Positions 1-4,781 of a DNA stretch of 7,217 bases are shown piece by piece. Position 1 is the first letter of the stretch; each line of letters starts with the position of its first letter. Under the pieces are notes generated by a model. It saw only the letters and a program-made list of their open reading frames with translations, ran no database searches and had not been told where the DNA came from. A program made the position numbers and the translations under genes. The DNA comes from Sedimentisphaerales bacterium (GTDB lineage Bacteria > Planctomycetota > Phycisphaerae > Sedimentisphaerales > SG8-4), in assembly GCA_016932895.1 (NCBI GenBank), contig JAFGCA010000091.1:1-7217 (forward strand). Direction: 5' to 3'.

Positions 1-1
1 A

Positions 2-745
2 AACGTCGAGGTCGGCATCATCGGGATTAACCAAGGCGTGCAGACGGGATGCGACTTCCCTGCCACGGCGGTGCCGGAGGGCTTTGATTACGACCTGTGG
101 CTGGGCCCGGCCCCGACGGCGCCTTTCAGCCCCCAGCGCGTCGCCCGCGGCAACGAGGTGTGCTACTGGTACTATATCTCCGATTACACCACCGGCTTCA
201 TCAGCGGCAACGGCGTTCACTTCGTGGACATCGCCCAATGGGGCATCGGCGATGAAGTCAAACCGGTGTCGGTGAATGCTCTTTCAGCCGACATCCCGGC
301 CGATGGTTTGGTCGACGATGCGATTGCCTGGCAGTCGGAGGTTCTCTACGAAAACGGCGTGCGAATGAGTTACAGCAGCGAGGGCAACCCGCATCCGGAC
401 GGCATCCGCTTCGTGGGCACCGAAGGCTGGATCCACGTCACCGGCGGCGGGACTCTCAGCGCCGGCGAGGCCGATGTGCTCAAATCGGTCATCGGTCCCG
501 AGGAGGTCCATCTGTACACCAGCCCGGGACACCATCGCAACTTTCTGGACTCTATCAGAACGCGCCGGCCCGCCGCGGCTTGCGCCGAGGTTGGCCATCA
601 CGCCACCACCACGTGTAACCTAGTGGAGATCTCCGCCCGCGTGGGCCGCAAGATAACCTGGGATCCGAAAACGGAACGCGTGGTTGGCGATAACGCCGCC
701 AACCGTCTGTTGTCCCGCGCGACGCGATCCCCCTGGCGGCTCTGA
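2..745 (+). CDS. Gfo/Idh/MocA family oxidoreductase, C-terminal part (5' truncated)
   Basis: This frame is open from the left edge to a TGA at 743-745. It gives 247 residues of a protein whose start lies outside the window. The family uses NAD(P) to oxidise or reduce sugars, inositols and their derivatives, usually in the cytoplasm. The N-terminal Rossmann domain and its EKP lysine motif are not visible here. What is visible is the C-terminal alpha/beta domain: 'PEGFDYDLWLGPAP', then 'GNGVHFVDIAQWG', which carries the usual His and Asp of the substrate pocket, then 'HHRNFLDSIRTRRP'. The ending, 'WDPKTERVVGD' followed by 'NRLLSRATRSPWRL', is the normal complete C-terminus of a planctomycete-type branch. 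The substrate cannot be read from the sequence. The gene may belong to an upstream operon, because a strong hairpin follows it and the next gene has its own promoter candidate. Confidence 0.9.
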   Translation, partial: NVEVGIIGINQGVQTGCDFPATAVPEGFDYDLWLGPAPTAPFSPQRVARGNEVCYWYYISDYTTGFISGNGVHFVDIAQWGIGDEVKPVSVNALSADIPADGLVDDAIAWQSEVLYENGVRMSYSSEGNPHPDGIRFVGTEGWIHVTGGGTLSAGEADVLKSVIGPEEVHLYTSPGHHRNFLDSIRTRRPAAACAEVGHHATTTCNLVEISARVGRKITWDPKTERVVGDNAANRLLSRATRSPWRL

Positions 746-766
746 TACCACCGGTCAAGTAAAGGG

Positions 767-836
767 CAAGGCCGCCCGATGCAAGATTCAGCAGAGGCGG
801 CCTGGCCGAGACCCATCTTTCCGAAATGCGGCCTTG
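767..836 (+). other. Alternative long hairpin competing with 769-803
   Basis: CAAGGCCGC (767-775) is perfectly complementary, over 9 bp, to GCGGCCTTG (828-836). The same left arm is used by the 769-803 hairpin, so the two structures exclude each other. The right arm overlaps the -35 box proposed for the phosphatase gene at the DNA level. The pairing is seen directly. Any regulatory role is inference, and short G/C-rich complementarities can arise by chance at this base composition. Confidence 0.25.
769..803 (+). terminator. Hairpin after the oxidoreductase gene, possible terminator
   Basis: AGGCCGCC (769-776) and GGCGGCCT (796-803) form a perfect 8-bp G/C-rich stem. A further TGC/GCA pairing (780-782 with 791-793) can form inside the 19-nt loop. 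It lies 23 bp after the stop codon, where a terminator would be expected. No T-run follows directly; the nearest is CTTT at about 817-820. It is therefore not a classical intrinsic terminator. It could instead protect the 3' end of the upstream mRNA. Confidence 0.35.
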
Positions 837-862
837 ATTTCCGTTCCGGTGTCTGTAATAAT
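834..862 (+). promoter_or_regulatory. Candidate sigma-70-like promoter for the PAP2 phosphatase gene
   Basis: TTGATT (834-839) and AATAAT (857-862) are separated by exactly 17 bp. They match the consensus -35 at 4 of 6 positions and the -10 at 5 of 6. The AT-rich -10 stands out in G/C-rich surroundings. Transcription would start at about 868-870, only a few bases before the ATG at 876, so the mRNA would be leaderless or have a very short leader. That fits the lack of any Shine-Dalgarno sequence before this gene. Confidence 0.4.
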
Positions 863-875
863 CCCGTCGTATTCC

Positions 876-1697
876 ATGATGTCACGATGGCACAATAGAC
901 TGTTCTGGTTTCTTGTGTTGGCCTTTTCGCTTTCCGCAGGGGCGGCAGGCCGCGACGCGACGGCTGCGCCCGAATCCCTCGAAGCACAACAGAGCGACTG
1001 GGTCGAGGTGCTCAAGAGCGATATTGCGGCGTTCCCCGATACACTGGCCGGGAATGCGAAGGCCGCCTTCCTGGACAGGAACAACATGGCGGCCCTGCTG
1101 GGGGCCGGCTTCGCCAGCGTGGCCATGCACAACGGCGGTGCCGACGACCACGTCGCCGAGCACTTCGAGAAGCATTCCACGTTCCACGGCTGCAAGGACG
1201 AAACGCTCAACATCATCGGCTCTTCGGGCACCCACGGTGCGGCCGCCCTTCTCTGGTATCTGTTCTCGCGCGACAGTGGCAACGAGGTGAACCGCCAGTG
1301 TGCCGAGGCGCTACAGAGGGCGGTGACGCTGAATACCATCAGCTTCTACACCCTCAAAGCGGCCCGGCACAACGACACGCCCAACGGCAAGAGCTGGGCC
1401 TGGCCCAGCGGCCACACGTCGAGTTCGTTCACCGTCGCCTCGGTCCTGCACGAGTTCTACGGGCTGAAAGTGGGTATCCCGGCCTACGCGGCCGCCGGCC
1501 TGGTCGCCTACCGCATGATGGACACGGGCGATCACTGGGCCAGCGACGTCGCCTTCGGCGCCACGCTCGGCTGGGTCGTCGGCCACTCGGTCGCACGAAA
1601 ATACAAGAGTTCGGAGGTCGCCCGCTTCGAAATTCTGCCCTACTTCGGCAATTACGACGCCCCCGCCCTGGGCATCAGCCTCGCCCGGCGCTTCTGA
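876..1697 (+). CDS. Secreted PAP2-type phosphatase (acid phosphatase family)
   Basis: This gene encodes 273 residues. PAP2 enzymes remove phosphate from lipids or small soluble esters through a phospho-histidine intermediate. Residues 1-27 look like a signal peptide: Arg-containing n-region, hydrophobic 'LFWFLVLAFSLSAGAAG', then small residues. The protein should therefore be periplasmic or outside the cell. Motif 1 begins at Lys161 ('LKAARHNDTPNG'). Motif 2 is 'WPSGHTSSSF' with Pro177-Ser178-Gly179-His180. Motif 3 is 'HWASD' with His220 (nucleophile) and Asp224. Two family arginines are irregular: the RP of motif 1 is Thr168-Pro169, and the motif 3 Arg (213) lies seven residues before His220 instead of six. 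The last 28 or so residues form an extra tail ending '...ISLARRF'. The frame stays open upstream to 684, but that part overlaps the oxidoreductase and does not look like protein, so I chose the ATG at 876. The ATG at 879 is equally possible. No Shine-Dalgarno is present. The substrate is unknown. Confidence 0.85.
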   Translation: MMSRWHNRLFWFLVLAFSLSAGAAGRDATAAPESLEAQQSDWVEVLKSDIAAFPDTLAGNAKAAFLDRNNMAALLGAGFASVAMHNGGADDHVAEHFEKHSTFHGCKDETLNIIGSSGTHGAAALLWYLFSRDSGNEVNRQCAEALQRAVTLNTISFYTLKAARHNDTPNGKSWAWPSGHTSSSFTVASVLHEFYGLKVGIPAYAAAGLVAYRMMDTGDHWASDVAFGATLGWVVGHSVARKYKSSEVARFEILPYFGNYDAPALGISLARRF

Positions 1698-1716
1698 CGC
1701 TGACCGGTGTTCTCGC

Positions 1717-1745
1717 TTGATTCTCCGGCGCTCTTACGCGATACT
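1717..1745 (+). promoter_or_regulatory. Weak candidate promoter for the GH78 pair
   Basis: TTGATT (1717-1722) and GATACT (1740-1745) are 17 bp apart, each matching the sigma-70 consensus at 4 of 6 positions. The -35 sequence is the same hexamer as that proposed for the phosphatase gene. A start at about 1752 would give a 5' leader of roughly 115 nt before the first GH78 gene. This is a weak call made by eye. Confidence 0.22.
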
Positions 1746-1791
1746 TGGCGCCATGAGGAACATGTCTACGCCAAATGTTGTACGTGATGTG

Positions 1792-1866
1792 TCGAACGAC
1801 GCCGCTTTCATCCGCGTTCGTTCGGTAGAAGGTCGAACCACTCTCAAAGCCAGCTCGAACGGAGGA
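1792..1866 (+). promoter_or_regulatory. Leader with three TCGAAC repeats and one complementary element
   Basis: TCGAAC occurs at 1792-1797, 1833-1838 and 1855-1860. Between the first two lies CGTTCGTTCGG (1815-1825), which contains two overlapping GTTCG units. These can pair with any of the three repeats: CGAACG at 1793-1798, CGAAC at 1834-1838, or CGAACG at 1856-1861. The last repeat runs straight into the GGAGGA ribosome binding sequence (1861-1866). Pairing with it could hide the first base of that site, and pairing elsewhere would free it. The repeats are seen directly; a switch is only inferred. Confidence 0.25.
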
Positions 1867-4680
1867 ATGTTAAAAGTGATCTATCTGACAGCTTTTTTCT
1901 TGTTGGGACCGATGGCCGGCCTCAGCCCGGCCGCAGTGGACGTGCCGCAATCGCCAGGCGATCTTCTTGTGGCCGACCTGCGTTGTGAGTATCGCGTCAA
2001 TCCGCTGGACATCGACGTGAAGCGGCCGCGTCTAAGCTGGAAACTGCAAAGCGAGCAACGCGGCCAGAAGCAGACCGCCTACCAGATTCGCGTGGTCGAC
2101 GCCGACCGCAACAAACTGTGGGACACAGGCAAGGTCGAATCTGACGGGTCGATTCACATCGAATACGCCGGCCGGCCGCTCTCGTCGCGCCTGCGCTGTA
2201 CCTGGAAGGTCCGCGTCTGGGACAAGGACGGCAAACCTTCGCCGTGGAGCGCTCCGGGGCGGTGGGAGATGAGTCTGCTCCATCCGGACGATTGGCGCGC
2301 CGCATGGATCAACGACGGCAAAACCAATCCGACGAAGGACGAGGATCTCTATAAGGAAGATCCCGCCCCGCTGTTTCGCAAGACGTTCGACCTTCCGAAA
2401 GGCGCCCGCAGGGCCCGGCTTTACATCACGGGATTGGGCTATTACGAGGCGCGACTCAACGGGCAGCCGGTGGGCGACCACGCGCTGGACCCGGCCTGGA
2501 CCGCCTACTCGAAACGCGTCTTCTACAACACCTACGATGTTACCGAGCTGCTGCGAGACGGAGCCAACAGCTTGGCCGTGACGCTGGGCAACGGCTGGTA
2601 CAACCCCCTGCCTCTGCGCATGTGGGGACATTTGAATCTACGCCAGCATCTGACCATCGGCCGGCCCCGATTCATCGCCCAATTAGAGATCGAGCTGGCC
2701 GACGGCGCACGGACCACGATCGTCAGCGACGAAAGCTGGAAAGTCACCGAGGGCCCCATGCGGCGCAACAACATCTATCTGGGCGAGGTGTACGACGCCC
2801 GCAAGGAGATTCCCGCTTGGGATCAGCCGGGCTGCGACGATTCCGGCTGGGCGCGGGCCGGAATCGCCCCGGAACCAATAGGCCGATTGCAGGCCCAGCC
2901 GCTGCCGCCGATCAGGGTAACGAAGACGCTGAAACCGGTGAAAGTCACGGAGCCGAAAGAAGGCACGTTCATTCTCGATATGGGACAGAACTTCGCCGGC
3001 TGGGTTCGACTCGCGCTCCATGTCCCAAGAGGCACGCAGATCACGCTGCGCTACGGCGAGCTGCTTCATAAAAACGGCACGCTGAACCCCATGACCAGCG
3101 TCTGCGGACAGATCAAGGGAACCCGCAAGAACGCCGAAGGCAAAGCGATATCCGTCGGAGGGCCGGGCGCACCGAAAATCGCCTGGCAAGCCGACACATA
3201 CATCGCCAGAGGCGGCGGCCCCGAGAGCTATACGCCGCGGTTCACGTTCCACGCGTTTCGCTACGTGGAGGTGACCGGCTATCCCGGCACACCGCCGGCC
3301 GATACGATCGAGGGACTGCGGCTGAACACGGACGTCGCGGAGGTCGGGACGTTCGCCTGCTCCAACGAGCGGTTCAATCGCATCCAGCAAATGTGCCGCT
3401 GGACGTTCCTGAGCAACATGTTCGCCGTGCAGTCGGACTGTCCCCACCGCGAGCGTTTCGGCTACGGCGGCGACCTGGTCGCTACCTGCGACGCCTTCCT
3501 GCTGAATCTCGACATGGCCCACTTCTACGCCAAGGTCGCGAGGGACTGGCACGACAGCGCCCTTCCCGACGGCATGCTCACGGACACCGCTCCCTTTGTC
3601 GGCATTCAATACTGCGGCGTCGCCTGGGCCATGGCCCATCCCCTGCTTCAATTGCAGCTTTATCGATACTGCGGCGACCGACGGATCATCGAGGACCAAT
3701 ACGCCACGTCCAAACGCTGGCTCGACCTCGTCGCCGAGCGCAACCAGAATCACATCATTGAGAAAGGCCTCAGCGACCACGAGGCGCTGGCGCCGGCACC
3801 GGCGCCGGAGATGGTGACACCGCTGTACTGCGAAAGCGCGCGTCTGCTGTCCCAACTGGCCCGAATTCTCGGCAAGGACAGCGACGCACAGACCTACGCT
3901 GACCGGGCCGAAGCCGTCAAACAGGCGTACCAGGCGAAGTTCCCCCCAACCGAGGCGGGCCGCGTGCCACCGGGGACGCAGGCCAGTCAGTCCTTTGCCT
4001 TGCACCTCGATATGCTCGACGAAGGGCAGCGCGAGGCAGCTTTGCAGTATCTGCTCGACGACATTCGCACGCGCAACGAGGGCCGTCTGACCACCGGCAT
4101 CTTCGGCACGCGCTACATGCTCGATGTCCTCTCGCAAGAGGGCTACGCCGGCGTAGCCTATGACATCGTGAACCGTCGTGAGTTCCCCGGCTGGGGACAC
4201 ATGCTGGCAAACGGCGCGACGACCCTGTGGGAGCATTGGGCTCTGAGCGAAAACACCTTCTCTCACAACCATCCCATGTTCGGCTCGGTCAGCCAGTGGT
4301 TCTTCAACTGGCTGGGAGGCATCCAGGCCCATCCTCAGGCCGTCGGTTTCGATCGCATCATCATCCGGCCCCAGATCGTCGGTGATCTGAAATGGGTCCG
4401 CTGCCGGTACGACTCCGTGCGAGGCCCCATCGCGAGCGACTGGCGTCTCGACGGCGACAGGCTGCATCTGAATGTGACGATTCCCGCCGGTGCCACGGCG
4501 CTCGTCTACATCCCCGCGACAAAAGCCGCAGAGATTACCGAATCAAACAGCCCGGCCGCCGAAGCCCCGGGGGTACGTCCGCTCGGTGAGGAAAACGGCG
4601 CGCTGGTTTTCGAAATCCAGTCCGGACGCTATGCGTTTGTTGGCAAAACCAGGCCCGCCATGGTAACATTGGGCCCGTAG
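1867..4680 (+). CDS. Secreted GH78 alpha-L-rhamnosidase-like enzyme, copy 1 (divergent pocket)
   Basis: This gene encodes 937 residues, a normal length for GH78 enzymes, which invert the anomeric configuration while releasing terminal alpha-L-rhamnose. Residues 1-22 resemble a signal peptide (Lys3, hydrophobic 'VIYLTAFFLLGPMAGL', 'SPAA'). Domains in order: Ig/fibronectin-like at about 35-145; rhamnosidase N domain at about 169-340 ('GLGYYEARLNGQPVGDHALD'); concanavalin-like domain at about 350-480 ('LDMGQNFAGW'); (alpha/alpha)6 barrel at about 495-815; C-terminal beta domain at about 817-935, ending near 'SGRYAFVG'. The barrel has 'DCPHRERFGYGGD', giving Asp524, Glu529 (general acid) and Asp536, and 'TTLWEHW' with Glu789 (general base). 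These correspond to D567, E572, D579 and E841 of Bacillus RhaB. Several pocket residues differ from copy 2: Tyr533 for Trp, Ala792 for Asp, 'GVAWAMA' for 'GPAWDSA'. GGAGGA touches the ATG, so a GTG at 1876 with 9-nt spacing is a real alternative start. I kept 1867 for its Lys3. Confidence 0.9.
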   Translation: MLKVIYLTAFFLLGPMAGLSPAAVDVPQSPGDLLVADLRCEYRVNPLDIDVKRPRLSWKLQSEQRGQKQTAYQIRVVDADRNKLWDTGKVESDGSIHIEYAGRPLSSRLRCTWKVRVWDKDGKPSPWSAPGRWEMSLLHPDDWRAAWINDGKTNPTKDEDLYKEDPAPLFRKTFDLPKGARRARLYITGLGYYEARLNGQPVGDHALDPAWTAYSKRVFYNTYDVTELLRDGANSLAVTLGNGWYNPLPLRMWGHLNLRQHLTIGRPRFIAQLEIELADGARTTIVSDESWKVTEGPMRRNNIYLGEVYDARKEIPAWDQPGCDDSGWARAGIAPEPIGRLQAQPLPPIRVTKTLKPVKVTEPKEGTFILDMGQNFAGWVRLALHVPRGTQITLRYGELLHKNGTLNPMTSVCGQIKGTRKNAEGKAISVGGPGAPKIAWQADTYIARGGGPESYTPRFTFHAFRYVEVTGYPGTPPADTIEGLRLNTDVAEVGTFACSNERFNRIQQMCRWTFLSNMFAVQSDCPHRERFGYGGDLVATCDAFLLNLDMAHFYAKVARDWHDSALPDGMLTDTAPFVGIQYCGVAWAMAHPLLQLQLYRYCGDRRIIEDQYATSKRWLDLVAERNQNHIIEKGLSDHEALAPAPAPEMVTPLYCESARLLSQLARILGKDSDAQTYADRAEAVKQAYQAKFPPTEAGRVPPGTQASQSFALHLDMLDEGQREAALQYLLDDIRTRNEGRLTTGIFGTRYMLDVLSQEGYAGVAYDIVNRREFPGWGHMLANGATTLWEHWALSENTFSHNHPMFGSVSQWFFNWLGGIQAHPQAVGFDRIIIRPQIVGDLKWVRCRYDSVRGPIASDWRLDGDRLHLNVTIPAGATALVYIPATKAAEITESNSPAAEAPGVRPLGEENGALVFEIQSGRYAFVGKTRPAMVTLGP

Positions 4681-4767
4681 CGGCGACGTAAGATCATCAA
4701 GGCCGCAGTTTCTGTCGATGGCAGCACGCCGCTCGGACGGCCATTGACGCTCTTCAGTGGCAAGTAT

Positions 4768-4774
4768 GGAGGAG
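4768..4774 (+). promoter_or_regulatory. Strong ribosome binding site of the second GH78 gene
   Basis: GGAGGAG lies seven bases before the ATG at 4782, a near-ideal Shine-Dalgarno and spacing. It fixes the start of the second GH78 gene. In the 101-bp gap before it (4681-4781) I see no convincing promoter or terminator, so the two GH78 genes are probably transcribed together. Confidence 0.8.
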
Positions 4775-4781
4775 TAGGAAA

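Noticed and set aside
684..875. Upstream extension of the phosphatase frame, overlapping the oxidoreductase end
   Set aside because: These 64 residues precede a good signal peptide, overlap a well-conserved C-terminus in another frame and contain hairpin sequence.
1717..1866. Upstream extension of the first GH78 frame from a TTG
   Set aside because: The sequence has lower G/C at third positions than the gene body, would put 50 residues before the signal peptide, and holds promoter-like and repeat sequence.
3784..3810. Ala-Pro-rich repeat (gcgccg/gcaccg units) in the first GH78 gene
   Set aside because: It is a short loop-like low-complexity patch within a conserved domain, with no sign of a functional tandem repeat.
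2683..4467. 594-codon open frame on the minus strand
   Set aside because: It is exactly antisense to a clear GH78 gene, lacks recognisable domains, and reflects the strong G/C bias at third codon positions.
4701..4742. GGCCG/CGGCC inverted repeat as a terminator between the GH78 genes
   Set aside because: The stem is only 5 bp, the loop is long and no T-run follows.
4744..4772. TTGACG as a -35 box before the second GH78 gene
   Set aside because: No acceptable -10 hexamer lies at 16-18 bp; the bases there are G-rich and belong to the ribosome binding site.
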